Shown here: one piece after another, positions 46,741-57,369 of the stretch | Numbering within the stretch: position 1 is the first letter of the stretch | Layout of the letters: every line of letters starts with the position of its first letter | Source: Nitrospirota bacterium | GTDB lineage: Bacteria; Nitrospirota; Thermodesulfovibrionia; Thermodesulfovibrionales; UBA6898 | Length of the DNA: 64,000 nucleotides | Assembly (NCBI GenBank): GCA_016214855.1 | Contig: JACRMT010000002.1 | Span: 1-64,000, forward strand | Direction: 5' to 3' | Program-made: the position numbers and the translations under genes | Notes under the pieces: model-generated | Seen by the model: only the letters and a program-made list of their open reading frames with translations | Databases searched by the model: none | Told to the model about the DNA's origin: nothing

Positions 46741-46844
46741 AGGTCCCTTAAGGACAACACCGCATACGAACTTTTTACAAAGCCGTCAAATTGACTAAAG
46801 ATACGTTCTTATTTTAGAGTAATGAAACACCATCGGAGGCAACA

Positions 46845-48128
46845 TTGGCCACTATCATTGAAGACATCAGCAGCACGAAAAAAAGGCTTAAAATCGAGAT
46901 CCCGGCCGACATTCTCGAAAGAGAATATGCCGGTTCTTTAGATAATGTCCGGCAGCGGGCGCGCATCCCGGGGTTCAGACCCGGCAAGGCACCCATGAGC
47001 ATGATCGAAAAGAGATTCGGCGATGAGATAAAGAGTGAACTCATTGAAAAACTTATTCCGACCTATTATGCAGAGGCAGTAAAAGAGGCGGATCTTGCTC
47101 CGGTTGCCATGCCGAAGATCGAGACGAACCTTGACCTCAAGAGAAATGAGCCTCTGGTATTTTCGCTCACCGTGGAAGTTCGGCCGAAGATCGGAAACAT
47201 AACATACAGCGGCATAAAAGTGGCCGGCATTGCAGCGTCTGTTGACGATAAAGAAGTGGATGATACGCTCAAGGGTCTGCAGAACGACAGGGCCATGTTC
47301 GAGGTAATTGACCGTGAGATCAGGGAAGACGACCTTCTCATTGTCGACTATGTAAAGCTTGATCCTTCCGGTGAAAAAGAGATTGTTGCGCAAAAGGATC
47401 AGGTTATGAACCTTGGCAACAGGCTTACGCCGCGCGGTATTCTGGACAACCTGATCGGCAAAAAGAAAGGTGACATGGTTGAAATCACCTTACCCAAGGT
47501 CGTAGAAAAGGAACTGAAAGAGGATTCTGACAAAGGCGACAAGCTGCGCATAACGATCAAGGAGGTCAAGGAAAAGAGACTTCCTGAGATCGATGATGAG
47601 TTTGCAAAGGATTTTGGCAATGAGTCCCTTGATGCCCTCAAAGTGAAGATCAAGGAAGGGATCTTAACTGCGAAACAGGAAAACGGGAAGAAGCTGCAAA
47701 AGGCCAAAATTATCGATACCCTGATCGAAGGCCATGCTTTTGATGTGCCGGAATCTCTCGCCGAAGCAGAACTGGAACACCTTATAAACAGCGAGCGTCT
47801 CTCCGACAATGCGGCAAAGCAGGAGGAAACCGTTCCTGAAAAAATGGATGCTGCCGTTGCTGAAAAGCTCAGGCCGAAGGCGGTCAAGAACGTGAAAGCG
47901 ACGATCATACTTGATGAGATAGCTGAAAGGGAGAAGATCATTGTCTCCGAGGCAGAGGTGAAGGACAGGATATCCCATATAGCCAGGCAGTTTCAGGCCA
48001 CACCGGATGCCATCGTCAACCTCTTTATGACAAGAGACGGGTCTTTGGAAAATCTCAGACACAATATCAGGGAAGAAAAGGTACTCGACTTCCTGCTGGC
48101 CGGTGCAGAGATCACCGAAGGGGCATAA
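46845..48128 (+). CDS. tig: Trigger factor
   Basis: This 427-residue ribosome-associated chaperone has the N-terminal ribosome-binding domain with the signature PGFRPGKAP (~45), a peptidyl-prolyl isomerase domain (~150-240) and the C-terminal chaperone helices. The start codon is TTG at 46845, with GGAGG 5 bp upstream and no better ATG. It lies 1 bp before clpP. The tig-clpP-clpX order is widely conserved. Confidence 0.95.
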   Translation: MATIIEDISSTKKRLKIEIPADILEREYAGSLDNVRQRARIPGFRPGKAPMSMIEKRFGDEIKSELIEKLIPTYYAEAVKEADLAPVAMPKIETNLDLKRNEPLVFSLTVEVRPKIGNITYSGIKVAGIAASVDDKEVDDTLKGLQNDRAMFEVIDREIREDDLLIVDYVKLDPSGEKEIVAQKDQVMNLGNRLTPRGILDNLIGKKKGDMVEITLPKVVEKELKEDSDKGDKLRITIKEVKEKRLPEIDDEFAKDFGNESLDALKVKIKEGILTAKQENGKKLQKAKIIDTLIEGHAFDVPESLAEAELEHLINSERLSDNAAKQEETVPEKMDAAVAEKLRPKAVKNVKATIILDEIAEREKIIVSEAEVKDRISHIARQFQATPDAIVNLFMTRDGSLENLRHNIREEKVLDFLLAGAEITEGA

Positions 48129-48129
48129 C

Positions 48130-48741
48130 ATGAGCGTAATACCCATAGTAATAGAACAGACCGGAAGGTCTGAACGTGCCTATGACATTTATTCACGTCT
48201 GCTGAAAGACAGGATCATATTTCTGGGCACAGCCATAGATGATCATGTCGCCAACACGGTCATTGCACAGCTCCTCTTCCTGCAGACAGAGGACCCGGAA
48301 AAAGATATCCATCTGTATGTCAATTCACCGGGCGGCATTGTAACCTCCGGGCTTGCCATCTATGACACCATGCAGTATGTAAAGCCTGACATCTGCACCT
48401 ATTGCATCGGTCAGGCAGCAAGCATGGGAGCTCTCCTCCTCACCGCAGGCACAAAGGGCAAGCGGTTCTCTCTGCCCCATGCGCGGATCATGCTCCATCA
48501 GCCTCTCGGAGGGTTCCAGGGGCAGGCGACGGACATTGAGATACATGCACGGGAGATATTGAAGGTTAAAGATACGCTTAATAGAATACTGGCAGCGCAT
48601 ACCGGCCAGCCGCTCGATAAGATGCGGACAGATACGGACCGCGACTTCTTTATGTCCGGCAAGGAAGCAAAGGATTACGGTCTTGTGGACGAGGTCATTG
48701 ATACCACCAACAAGAAGAAGAAACAGGAGAGTCAGAAGTAA
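48130..48741 (+). CDS. clpP: ATP-dependent Clp protease proteolytic subunit
   Basis: From ATG 48130 the protein has 203 residues. The catalytic triad is Ser ~98 ([11 protein letters not shown]), His ~123 (MLHQPLGG) and Asp ~172 (TDRDFFM). It forms a 14-mer with ClpX. Nine in-frame codons upstream overlap tig and are not needed. The stop shares a base with the clpX start (TAATG). Confidence 0.96.
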   Translation: MSVIPIVIEQTGRSERAYDIYSRLLKDRIIFLGTAIDDHVANTVIAQLLFLQTEDPEKDIHLYVNSPGGIVTSGLAIYDTMQYVKPDICTYCIGQAASMGALLLTAGTKGKRFSLPHARIMLHQPLGGFQGQATDIEIHAREILKVKDTLNRILAAHTGQPLDKMRTDTDRDFFMSGKEAKDYGLVDEVIDTTNKKKKQESQK

Positions 48742-49982
48742 TGGCAAGAAAAGACGACGAGGCCCTGAAGTGCTCTTTCTGCGGAAAGGGCCAGGAAGAA
48801 GTGAAGAAGCTTATCGCCGGGCCAACCGTATATATCTGCAACGAATGCATTGAGCTTTGCAATGAGATCATTGAAGATGAGCTTGCGGTTGAAACCAGCA
48901 CGGAAGCCCTGCCAAAACTCCCGAAGCCCAAGGAGATCCACACGTTTCTGAACGATTATGTCATCGGTCAGGAAAAAGCAAAGAGGATCCTCTCTGTTGC
49001 CGTGCATAATCATTATAAAAGGATATACAGCCCGGGCGTCTCTGACGTAGAACTCCAAAAGAGCAATATTCTGCTGATCGGCCCGACCGGGACAGGAAAG
49101 ACCCTGCTTGCCCAGACGCTCGCAAAGCTCCTGGATGTCCCGTTCACCATCGCAGATGCCACCACCCTCACGGAAGCAGGCTATGTCGGCGAGGACGTCG
49201 AGAACATCATCCTCAAGCTGCTTCAGGCATCTGACTATGATGTGGAAAAGGCACAGCGGGGCATTGTGTACATCGACGAGATCGACAAGATAAGTAAAAA
49301 GTCCGATAACCCCTCTATTACGAGAGATGTTTCTGGTGAAGGTGTTCAGCAGGCCCTTCTCAAGATCATTGAAGGGACGATCGCAAGCATCCCGCCCCAG
49401 GGCGGCAGGAAACATCCGCAGCAGGATTTCATCCAGGTGGATACAACAAATATTCTCTTTATCTGCGGCGGTGCATTCACCGGCCTTGACGGGATCGTTG
49501 AGCAGCGCGTTGGCAAAAAAACCGTAGGCTTCGGCTCAGCTCTTTCACCAAAGAGCGAAAGGAAGTCCGGAGACATGCTGAGCATGGTAGAGCCGGGTGA
49601 TCTGCTCAAATACGGGCTTATCCCTGAATTTGTCGGCAGGCTTCCTGTTGTTACCATGCTCGCTGAACTGGATGAGGCATCTCTGATAAAAATTCTTACG
49701 GAACCGAAGAATGCGCTTACCAAGCAGTATCAGAAACTGCTCTCTTTTGATAACGTCAGGTTGAAGTTTACCGATACTGCCCTTTCGGCAATAGCGAGGA
49801 AAGCAATACAGCGAAAGACCGGAGCCCGGGGTCTGAGGGCTATTCTTGAGGAGATCATGCTCGATGTCATGTATGAGATACCTTCCCAGAAAGGCATCAA
49901 GGAATGTCTCATCACTGAGGATACGGTAATAAAAAACGAAAAACCGATCCTCCTCTACGAAAAACAGGCAGAATCAGCCTAA
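48741..49982 (+). CDS. clpX: ClpX unfoldase subunit
   Basis: This 413-residue AAA+ unfoldase has an N-terminal zinc-binding domain ([10 protein letters not shown] and CNECIELC), Walker [11 protein letters not shown], Walker B YIDEIDK and the RKSGD/GFGS region of ClpX. It feeds substrates to ClpP. The stop codon touches the terminal repeat of the element at 49982-50107, so that element could influence the mRNA 3' end. Confidence 0.96.
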   Translation: MARKDDEALKCSFCGKGQEEVKKLIAGPTVYICNECIELCNEIIEDELAVETSTEALPKLPKPKEIHTFLNDYVIGQEKAKRILSVAVHNHYKRIYSPGVSDVELQKSNILLIGPTGTGKTLLAQTLAKLLDVPFTIADATTLTEAGYVGEDVENIILKLLQASDYDVEKAQRGIVYIDEIDKISKKSDNPSITRDVSGEGVQQALLKIIEGTIASIPPQGGRKHPQQDFIQVDTTNILFICGGAFTGLDGIVEQRVGKKTVGFGSALSPKSERKSGDMLSMVEPGDLLKYGLIPEFVGRLPVVTMLAELDEASLIKILTEPKNALTKQYQKLLSFDNVRLKFTDTALSAIARKAIQRKTGARGLRAILEEIMLDVMYEIPSQKGIKECLITEDTVIKNEKPILLYEKQAESA

Positions 49983-50107
49983 TACGGCAGTCGCATTCCA
50001 ACGCTAACTGCGTTGGCTACGTCATCAGCTCCTCAACATACTCAACAGTATGTCTTCGTCGCCTCTTCCTTGCCGCCTTGTTATCATTTTGAATGCAACT
50101 ACCGTAT
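49982..50107 (-). repeat. Short terminal-inverted-repeat element, copy B
   Basis: The ends ATACGGCAGTCGCATT and AATGCAACTACCGTAT are inverted repeats (16 bp, two mismatches). An internal perfect hairpin is AACATACT-CAAC-AGTATGTT. It shares both end blocks with copy A at 42984-43078 in the opposite orientation but has a different, longer centre. It starts at the clpX stop codon and has no coding capacity. Confidence 0.7.
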
Positions 50108-50122
50108 AACAAATCCAGAGAG

Positions 50123-50572
50123 TTACCCGTGCCGAGGGGGTTTTCTGTCTGCTCTGAGGGATTTTTCGATAGCCTTCCGTATTGAATCTTTCAGCTCTTC
50201 GTTCCTGATGTCAGCAACCACAGATGCTGCAAATGAAACCTCCTCGGACGAGAGCGCTCTCATCGGCTTCTCTGCCTCCTGCTTCGGTTTTTTTCTCGTG
50301 ATTCTCCCGAGCCTGAACCGCACATCAGTTATTGCGTAAGAAGAAAGTTTTCGGATGATCTCTTTTTTGTAATAGGTGAGTTGCTGCATCCAGGCAGGCG
50401 ATTCAACATGCAGAAGCAGTTCGCCTTCTTTAAGTGTTGCCGGGAACATATGGGGCGCGATACTCTTTTCGAAGATTTCAGGCCAGTCGTTTCTGATCCG
50501 TTCAAGCCTCACGCCGTTCTCGATCCCGAGTTGCTTCAGCATCGGGCCGAGAACGGTTTCAGCCCTTTTCAT
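50123..50572 (-). CDS. DUF721 / DciA-like protein
   Basis: This 149-residue protein has the DUF721 core (residues ~15-95: WPEIFEKSIAPHMFP, ELLLHVESPAWMQQLTYYK, VRFRLGRI), the family that includes the helicase loader DciA. A charged C-terminal tail follows. The likely role is loading or modulation of DnaB. It overlaps the rpmB stop by 1 bp. It may alternatively be a distinct DUF721 protein of unknown role. Confidence 0.75.
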   Translation of the reverse strand: MKRAETVLGPMLKQLGIENGVRLERIRNDWPEIFEKSIAPHMFPATLKEGELLLHVESPAWMQQLTYYKKEIIRKLSSYAITDVRFRLGRITRKKPKQEAEKPMRALSSEEVSFAASVVADIRNEELKDSIRKAIEKSLRADRKPPRHG

Positions 50573-50766
50573 CAGACGACCTTCTTTACCGTACCAGTCC
50601 TCAGACAGCGTGTGCAGACATACGCACGCTTGATCCCTGCGTCCGTCTGTATCCGCTTCCTCTGGAGATTCGGCATGATCTGCCGTTTCGTCCTGTTGTT
50701 TGCATGGCTGACATTATTGCCAACCGTTTTTTTCTTGCCACATGAATAACAGCTTGCCACGTTCAT
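50572..50766 (-). CDS. rpmB: 50S ribosomal protein L28
   Basis: This 64-residue protein has the L28 core [13 protein letters not shown] and NLQRKRI, with two CxxC pairs (CYSCGKK and CTRCLR), indicating the zinc-binding form. GGGGG lies just upstream of the ATG. It shares one base with the dciA-like gene. Confidence 0.95.
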   Translation of the reverse strand: MNVASCYSCGKKKTVGNNVSHANNRTKRQIMPNLQRKRIQTDAGIKRAYVCTRCLRTGTVKKVV

Positions 50767-50889
50767 TCCCCCTTTCTACATTGCATAATCATAGTTGGTT
50801 ATGATAACATTTTAAAATTCTTGTTACAAGATTATCATCCGGCGCAGTATTCTATCTGCAGCACGTAGCATAGCTAAGGACAAAACAAC

Positions 50890-53322
50890 ATGGCAAAAGT
50901 CAGGATATACGAATTAGCAAAGAAGTTGAACAGAAACAGCAAGGACATCCTTGACGAACTTGCCGATATGGGGTTTGAAGGGAAATCCCATTCCTCAAGC
51001 ATCGATTCATCAATTGCGGACAAAATAGCAAGGACACTGGCTGTTCTGGAGCCGGTAGAGCCCCCTCCGCCTGCCATAGAAGAGCCGATAGCAACCCCTG
51101 AGCCTGTCCAGGAAGAGCAGATAAAAGAAGAAATAAAGGCAGAGCCTCAAACCGAAGCCGTGATCGAGCCTAAGCCTGCAGCAAAGAAAGAAGAACCTAA
51201 AAAAGCTCAAAAGCTGGCCAAGCCTCATAAAGACAAGATGGAAAAGACCATAAAGCTTGAGCCAACCCTTCCCAGTGACTCAACGCTGCTTATTGTCGAC
51301 GAACCCGAAGGTGAGGTTGTTGCAGTTCCGGCAACTTCTGAGAAGGACGAGGACGTTACTGTTCCTGACCGGTTCAAGAAAGAAAGCGAAGCTGAGAAGA
51401 TAGAGAAGTTCAAGGCAAAACCGGGACTCCAGAAAGCATTCACGAGCATCAGGAAGGTTGAGCCGAGGAAATGGGATCCCCGGTCACAAAAAAGGGGATT
51501 CGGCGGGTCAAAATCGTCGTATAAACAGGATGAAAAACAGCCTGTCCTCTCGACCGCTCCCAGGAAAAAGAACCTCAAGCTCCGGGAGGGCATGTCAGTC
51601 AAGGAATTCGCTGAGCTGATCGGCATTAAGAGCGGCGATGTCATCAAGAAATTCATGGCTCTGGGAGATATGACAACCACTATCAACCAGCCGGTTGATA
51701 CAGACGCAGCTCTGCTTATTGCAGAAAGCTTCGGTATAAAGCTCGAACTGGCATCAGTAGAAGACGATTACCAGGTTGATGAAGAGGCGCAGGAAAATGC
51801 AGCGGATCTTCGGCACCGTGCTCCTGTCATAACGATCATGGGGCATGTTGACCACGGCAAGACCTCTCTGCTGGACGCCATCAGGGAAACAAAAGTTACA
51901 GAGAGCGAGGCTGGCGGCATAACCCAGCACATAGGTGCCTACAAGGTCTACCTTAAGGGAAAAGATATCGTATTCCTGGATACGCCGGGCCATGAAGCCT
52001 TCACCGCGCTGAGGGCACGAGGCGCCAAGGTTACGGATATTGTCGTGCTCGTTGTTGCTGCTGATGACGGTGTTATGCCCCAGACGAAAGAGGCTATCAA
52101 TCACGCCAAAGCCGCAAATGTTCCTATCGTAGTCGCCATCAACAAGATCGACAAGCCGGATGCCAATATAACCCGCCTGAGAAATGAGCTTTCAGAGCAG
52201 GGCATAATCTCAGAGGACTGGGGCGGCCATAATATCTTTGTCGAAGTGTCGGCAAAAAAGCGTATTGGCATAGAACATCTCCTTGAGATGATCCTCCTTC
52301 AGGCCGAAGTCCTCGAACTGAAGGCTAACCACGACAGAAAAGCCAAAGGCACGATCATAGAGGCAAAGCTTGATAAGGGTAGAGGGCCTGTTGCAACCCT
52401 GCTCGTTCAGGCAGGCACGCTGAGGATTGGAGATGCACTCCTTTCCGGTTCACATGTCGGCAAGGTCAGGGCGATCGTCGATGATACAGGGAAAAGGATC
52501 CAGGAGGCTGGCCCGTCAACACCCGTAGAGGTTATCGGGTTCTCGGAAGTTCCGGCTGCCGGCGATGTCTTTGCCGTAGTCGATGACGAAAAAAAGGCCC
52601 GCCAGATCGCCATGACGAGACTCCACAAACAGAGATCTCTCGAAATAGCAAAGGCGAAGAAGCTCACGCTTGATGAACTTTACACCCAGATAAAGGAAGG
52701 CCAGATCAAGGAGCTGAACATTATAATTAAAGGTGATGTTCAGGGTTCTGTCGAAGCGATCAAAGACGCCTTTGAGAACATCACGCATCCTGAGGTCAAG
52801 GTCAAGGTTATCCATTGCTCTGTAGGCGGTATTAATGAGTCTGACGTCATGCTGGCAACCGCATCAAATGCCATTATTATCGGATTTAATGTGAGGCCTG
52901 AGACCAAGGCTGCGCAGACAGCCGAGAAGGAAGGCGTTGACATTCGGCTCTACAACATCATTTATGAAGCGATCGACGATGTCAAGAAGGCGCTTGAGGG
53001 CATGCTGGAGCCGACGTTAAAGGAAAAGATTCTCGGCAGGGCAGAGGTAAGACAGCTTTTCCCTGTTTCCCGGCTTGGCACGATAGCAGGATGCTCTGTC
53101 ATCGATGGTTACATGACGCGGGCAAGCGATGGTATTCGTGTTATCAGGGACAACGTTGTGGCCTATGAAGGCAAGATCGCAAGCCTCAAAAGACAGAAAG
53201 ATGACGTAAAAGAAGTTCAGACCGGCTACGAATGCGGAATCCTGATCGAGAACTTCAATGATCTGAAGCTCGGTGATATCATTGAGAACTTTATCATAGA
53301 AAAGATCGCAACCAAGCTTTAA
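50890..53322 (+). CDS. infB: Translation initiation factor IF-2
   Basis: This 810-residue GTPase has the N-terminal helix-rich domain ([11 protein letters not shown]), a Pro/Glu/Lys-rich linker (~60-240), then the G domain with [21 protein letters not shown] and NKID (~315-440), followed by domains II, III and IV. It places initiator tRNA on the ribosome. It begins a translation and ribosome-maturation cluster; nusA, its usual upstream neighbour, is not here. AAGGA precedes the ATG. Confidence 0.96.
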   Translation: MAKVRIYELAKKLNRNSKDILDELADMGFEGKSHSSSIDSSIADKIARTLAVLEPVEPPPPAIEEPIATPEPVQEEQIKEEIKAEPQTEAVIEPKPAAKKEEPKKAQKLAKPHKDKMEKTIKLEPTLPSDSTLLIVDEPEGEVVAVPATSEKDEDVTVPDRFKKESEAEKIEKFKAKPGLQKAFTSIRKVEPRKWDPRSQKRGFGGSKSSYKQDEKQPVLSTAPRKKNLKLREGMSVKEFAELIGIKSGDVIKKFMALGDMTTTINQPVDTDAALLIAESFGIKLELASVEDDYQVDEEAQENAADLRHRAPVITIMGHVDHGKTSLLDAIRETKVTESEAGGITQHIGAYKVYLKGKDIVFLDTPGHEAFTALRARGAKVTDIVVLVVAADDGVMPQTKEAINHAKAANVPIVVAINKIDKPDANITRLRNELSEQGIISEDWGGHNIFVEVSAKKRIGIEHLLEMILLQAEVLELKANHDRKAKGTIIEAKLDKGRGPVATLLVQAGTLRIGDALLSGSHVGKVRAIVDDTGKRIQEAGPSTPVEVIGFSEVPAAGDVFAVVDDEKKARQIAMTRLHKQRSLEIAKAKKLTLDELYTQIKEGQIKELNIIIKGDVQGSVEAIKDAFENITHPEVKVKVIHCSVGGINESDVMLATASNAIIIGFNVRPETKAAQTAEKEGVDIRLYNIIYEAIDDVKKALEGMLEPTLKEKILGRAEVRQLFPVSRLGTIAGCSVIDGYMTRASDGIRVIRDNVVAYEGKIASLKRQKDDVKEVQTGYECGILIENFNDLKLGDIIENFIIEKIATKL

Positions 53323-53345
53323 AAAAGCAATAGGTTATTTAGAGT

Positions 53346-53399
53346 TTTAGTCTGTTCGGTAATTCAAGGGCTGTGGATTTCTATTGCTGCCAGACTAAA
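53346..53399 (+). other. Inverted repeat in the infB-rbfA gap
   Basis: The arms TTTAGTCTG (53346-53354) and CAGACTAAA (53391-53399) are perfect reverse complements with a 36-base loop. It may form a weak hairpin in the rbfA leader; no T-run follows. Confidence 0.25.
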
Positions 53400-53433
53400 C
53401 ACCTACAGACTATCTACCTGACCAGAGGGCAAT

Positions 53434-53790
53434 ATGCTTCCTTATAAACGTTCCCAGAGGGTCGGCGACCTTGTCCGCGAGGAGGTTGCTGACATTATCA
53501 TGTACCGGCTGAAGGACCCGAGAATCGGTTTTATAACCGTGACCGGCGCAGATATGTCCGATGACCTCAAGAATGCTCGCATCTTTGTGAGTATACTAAA
53601 ACCGGAAGAGCGGGATCAGACCATAGCGATACTGAACGAAGCTAAGCCCTTCATACGGTCGGCTCTCGGCAAACGACTCAAGATGAAATTCACCCCAAAC
53701 ATTGAATTCCGGCTCGACACTTCTATCGAATACGGCTCCAAGATAGACAGTCTCCTGAGGAAGATCAGGACAGAAGATGAAAGTTCCTAA
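53434..53790 (+). CDS. rbfA: Ribosome-binding factor A
   Basis: This 118-residue KH-fold protein has RVGDLVREEVADII, DPRIGFITVTGADMS and LRKIRTEDE near the end. It matures the 16S rRNA 5' end in the 30S subunit. It overlaps the next gene by 14 bp. Confidence 0.95.
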   Translation: MLPYKRSQRVGDLVREEVADIIMYRLKDPRIGFITVTGADMSDDLKNARIFVSILKPEERDQTIAILNEAKPFIRSALGKRLKMKFTPNIEFRLDTSIEYGSKIDSLLRKIRTEDESS

Positions 53791-54733
53791 GGGTCTTATA
53801 TCTGCCCTGAGAAAAGAGCAGATATTTCTTCTGGCAACGCATATCAACCCCGATGGCGATGCCTTGGGCTCCTGTCTCGCCCTTGCTGAAGCCCTTGAAC
53901 TGCTCGGCAAAAAGGTCCATATCTTTGACAGGGATCCTGTTCCTGAACTCTACCGGTTTATGCCGGGGCACAAAAAATGCAAATCAACACTGGGGAATAT
54001 TCTCAGAAAAGATCCTCTGCTTATACTTCTGGACTGCAACAGCCCGGAACGGGCAGCGCTTGAGGGCTATACATTCAGCAAGTCCATAGTCATTGATCAC
54101 CATGAAACTGAATCACCCTTTGGTGACATCCGATGGGTCGAACGGACCGCAGCTGCAACCGGCCTGATGGTGTTTCATCTGATCGAAGCCCTGAATATCC
54201 GTATTACCAGGACGATGGCTACAAATATTTACACGGCAATTGCTGTTGATACCGGAACGTTCAGATACAGCAACACCAGCCCTGACGTCCTCAGGGCAAG
54301 CGCTCAGCTCATTGAAGCCGGGGCCCGGCCCGGCCCCATATCAGAACATTTGTACGAGCGCTGGACAAAGAACCGGTTTGACCTGCTTAATCTCTGCCTT
54401 GGCACACTTGAGATCAGAAACAATATGGCCCTGATCCATGTCACCCGGGAGATGTTCACGAAGACGGGGACTGTCGAGGCAGACACCGAGAATTTCGCCA
54501 ATGTTCCGCGCATGATCGATTCGGTTGCAATATCAGCGCTGATCAGGGAGACCGATAATGGCCGCTGGAAAGTAAGCATGAGATCAAAGGGACAGGCCAA
54601 TGTTGCAAAAATTGCGGCTGCATATGGCGGAGGCGGGCACAGGAATGCTGCAGGCTTCAGGATCAAAACAGACCTGTCTTCGCTGAAAACAACTCTCTTT
54701 GCTGCCGGCAATGATGTTCTGCTGAAGAAATGA
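53777..54733 (+). CDS. nrnA: DHH-family oligoribonuclease/phosphatase
   Basis: This 318-residue protein has the DHH signature: NPDGDALGS near residue 25, LLDCNSPER, and VIDHHET near residue 110. The C-terminal DHHA1 domain has GGGGHRNAAGF. Family members degrade nano-RNA or pAp. It overlaps rbfA by 14 bp and sits in the conserved infB-rbfA-nrnA-truB order. Confidence 0.93.
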   Translation: MKVPKGLISALRKEQIFLLATHINPDGDALGSCLALAEALELLGKKVHIFDRDPVPELYRFMPGHKKCKSTLGNILRKDPLLILLDCNSPERAALEGYTFSKSIVIDHHETESPFGDIRWVERTAAATGLMVFHLIEALNIRITRTMATNIYTAIAVDTGTFRYSNTSPDVLRASAQLIEAGARPGPISEHLYERWTKNRFDLLNLCLGTLEIRNNMALIHVTREMFTKTGTVEADTENFANVPRMIDSVAISALIRETDNGRWKVSMRSKGQANVAKIAAAYGGGGHRNAAGFRIKTDLSSLKTTLFAAGNDVLLKK

Positions 54734-54789
54734 AGCAAAAGAGCATCCCAATAGAATCTTTCTGAATTGCCCCCTAACTCATCATTTCC

Positions 54790-55668
54790 ATGAACATCAT
54801 CATCAATTTAAACAAGCCTAAAGGAATAACCTCTCAGCAGGCGGTTACGAGGGTAAAGAAGCAGCTGGGAGCTGGAAAAGCCGGCCACACCGGCACGCTT
54901 GACCCCATGGCAACCGGGGTTCTGCTCGTATGCCTGAACGAAGCAACGAAGGTCAGCCGCTTTCTTCTTGATAAAGACAAAACCTATCATGCAAGGCTTA
55001 AGCTCGGCGAAAGAACAGATACCCTTGATGCAGACGGCAGGCTCATAGAAACGCGGGCGGTGCCGTCTTTTACTGCGGAACAAATTGTCAATGTTGCGGA
55101 GCAGTTCATCGGCAGGATAATGCAGAAGCCGCCCATGTATTCAGCGATTAAACGTAACGGCCAGCCTCTTTATCGGCTTGCCCGGCAAGGCATAGAAGTG
55201 GAACGGGCGGAACGGCCTGTTGAGATCTACGATATCAAACTCTTACAGATAGATATCCCCTATGTTGAGATAGCTGTTTCCTGCTCAAAAGGGACCTACA
55301 TACGTACGCTCTGCGATGACATCGGTCTCGCGCTCGGCACCGGGGCTCATATCACTGCGCTTGACAGAACAGGCATCGGCATCTTTACGATCGACTCATC
55401 AGTGACCTTCGACAGACTGGGCCAGGGAATTCCCGATGACTCTCCGTGCGTGTCGTCCATAGACCGTGCACTTGCTGATCTGCCGGAGGTTATGCTTGAT
55501 GAAACTGACTTCAAGAAAGCCAGAAACGGCATATCTCCCGGCAGGGACCTTGCCATGGGATTCCCTGACAATATCTACTGCAGATTGAGTGATCCATCCG
55601 GATCTCTGTTCGGGATTGGTATAACAAAAAATGAAAGAATTATCATCGAAAGAAACCTTAATTTATAA
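54790..55668 (+). CDS. truB: tRNA pseudouridine55 synthase
   Basis: This 292-residue protein has the catalytic aspartate in GTLDPMATG (Asp38), YHARLKLGERTDT and the RNA-binding KGTYIRTLCDDIG block (~175). It makes pseudouridine 55 in the T loop of tRNAs. The C-terminal extension could be PUA-like. It is the last gene of the translation cluster. Confidence 0.95.
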   Translation: MNIIINLNKPKGITSQQAVTRVKKQLGAGKAGHTGTLDPMATGVLLVCLNEATKVSRFLLDKDKTYHARLKLGERTDTLDADGRLIETRAVPSFTAEQIVNVAEQFIGRIMQKPPMYSAIKRNGQPLYRLARQGIEVERAERPVEIYDIKLLQIDIPYVEIAVSCSKGTYIRTLCDDIGLALGTGAHITALDRTGIGIFTIDSSVTFDRLGQGIPDDSPCVSSIDRALADLPEVMLDETDFKKARNGISPGRDLAMGFPDNIYCRLSDPSGSLFGIGITKNERIIIERNLNL

Positions 55669-55776
55669 TTTTAAGGGCATTTCTTAAACCATTTTCTCAG
55701 GGTTTAGTTTGAACTCTCTGAAATAAATACAAATAAAATGCTTGACAAGAGCTTTTTTTTCTGGTATTCATAAGGC

Positions 55777-56829
55777 ATGTTTTTTAGCGCAAAAGGATCA
55801 GTTGGACTGGATATCGGCTCCAGTTATGTCAAAGCGGTGAAGCTCAAGGAGTTAAAGGGAGGATATGAGCTTGAGCTCTGTCATCTCCATTCGCTGCCGC
55901 CTGAACTTATTGTCGACGGTTCGATTATCGACTCTCTGCGCCTTGTTGACTCACTAAAAGAGATGCTCAAAGCAGCAGGGATCAAGTCACAGAATGTTGC
56001 CATTTCCATTTCAGGCCATTCTTCGGTCATTATCAAGAGAATTTCCCTGCCTGAAATGTCTGAGGAAGAGCTTTCAGAATCGATCAAGTTTGAGGCAGAA
56101 CAGTATGTGCCCTTTGACATTGAAGATGTCAATCTGGATTTCCAGATCATAGGCCCAAAAGATGAGCCGGGTCAGATGGATGTCATTCTTGTTGCCGTAA
56201 AGAAAGACATTATTAATGAATATATCCAGGTGGTCAAAGAAGCCGGCCTTACCCCTGTCGTGGTTGATATTGATTCGTTCGCTCTTGAAAATATGTACGG
56301 GATCAACTATGAAATTGAACCCGGCAAGAATGTTGCGCTGCTCAATATCGGAGCAAGTACTATTAATATGAGCATCCTGAAGGGCGGCATATCGGTCTTT
56401 ACCCGGGACAGTTCTCTGGGCAGCAACCTGCATACCGAGGCCCTGCAGAGAGAATTCAATATCAGTTACGAGGTCGCGGAAAAACTGAAGCGCGGAGAGC
56501 CGGTTGAAAACGTGTCACCTGAAGATGCAAATGCGGTGATTGAATCAGCGTCTGAAGAGATCCTCAGCGAGATCAGCCGTTCCTTTGATTACTACAGGAG
56601 CACTACGGTACACGAAGATATCGCTGAAGTTATCCTGAGCGGAGGATGCGGCCTTATCAAGAATTTTGCTTCCATGATCACGGAACGTTCGGGTATAGAG
56701 ACAAAAATTGCTGAGCCGTTCAAAAATATTCGTATTCCAAAGAAACTCGATGCGGGATATATCGAGGAGATAGCCCCTATGATGGCAGTAGCGGTCGGGC
56801 TTGCACTCAGAAATCAGGGCGACAGATGA
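55777..56829 (+). CDS. pilM: Type IV pilus assembly protein PilM
   Basis: This 350-residue actin-like ATPase has the phosphate-1 motif GLDIGSSYVKAVKL (~10) and PilM blocks EAEQYVPFDIEDV and GGISVFTRD. It forms the cytoplasmic ring of the pilus machine and binds PilN. The first of five coupled genes; pilN starts in ATGA overlap with its stop. Confidence 0.95.
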   Translation: MFFSAKGSVGLDIGSSYVKAVKLKELKGGYELELCHLHSLPPELIVDGSIIDSLRLVDSLKEMLKAAGIKSQNVAISISGHSSVIIKRISLPEMSEEELSESIKFEAEQYVPFDIEDVNLDFQIIGPKDEPGQMDVILVAVKKDIINEYIQVVKEAGLTPVVVDIDSFALENMYGINYEIEPGKNVALLNIGASTINMSILKGGISVFTRDSSLGSNLHTEALQREFNISYEVAEKLKRGEPVENVSPEDANAVIESASEEILSEISRSFDYYRSTTVHEDIAEVILSGGCGLIKNFASMITERSGIETKIAEPFKNIRIPKKLDAGYIEEIAPMMAVAVGLALRNQGDR

Positions 56830-57368
56830 TAAAGGTCAATTTACTTTCAGCAACGAAAAAGAAAAAGAAATCGAAGCCTGTCCCGATTTTTTTGATCTAT
56901 ACGGTTCTTCTTACCCTGGCTGTTGGAGCAATAGTCCTCTATATCGCTTACCACTTCAGCTCTGCGGTTTCAGCCAAACAGGCGAAGGTCAAAGAAAACG
57001 AAAAAACCATTGCAGCATTAAAAGAGAAGATAAAAGCTGTCGAGGATTTTGAAAAACTGAACAAAACATTTCTGGAGCGCAAAGATATCATTGAAGAGCT
57101 GGGGAAAAACAAGACCCTGCCGGTCAAGATACTTGATGAAATTGGCGCGGTTCTTCCTCCCGGAGTCTGGCTGACCAACGCAGATGTCAAGGGGCTGGAT
57201 GTGTCGCTTTCGTGCGTTGCTTTTACCAATACTGATGTGGTCAATTATGTCAATAATCTGAAGAATTCAAAACTCTTCACGGATGTGTATCTGCAGGAGT
57301 CGGTTCAGGCAAAGGCAGCCGCAACTACCGTATACAATTTCAAATTGACATTCAAGGTGAAAGCGTAA
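56826..57368 (+). CDS. pilN: Type IV pilus assembly protein PilN
   Basis: This 180-residue protein has the N-terminal PilM-binding motif IKVNLL (~2-7), a basic stretch (KKKKKSK), one TM (~22-43), a coiled coil (~50-95) and a periplasmic ferredoxin-like domain. It pairs with PilO in the inner-membrane platform. It starts 4 bp inside pilM. Confidence 0.93.
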   Translation: MIKVNLLSATKKKKKSKPVPIFLIYTVLLTLAVGAIVLYIAYHFSSAVSAKQAKVKENEKTIAALKEKIKAVEDFEKLNKTFLERKDIIEELGKNKTLPVKILDEIGAVLPPGVWLTNADVKGLDVSLSCVAFTNTDVVNYVNNLKNSKLFTDVYLQESVQAKAAATTVYNFKLTFKVKA

Positions 57369-57369
57369 T

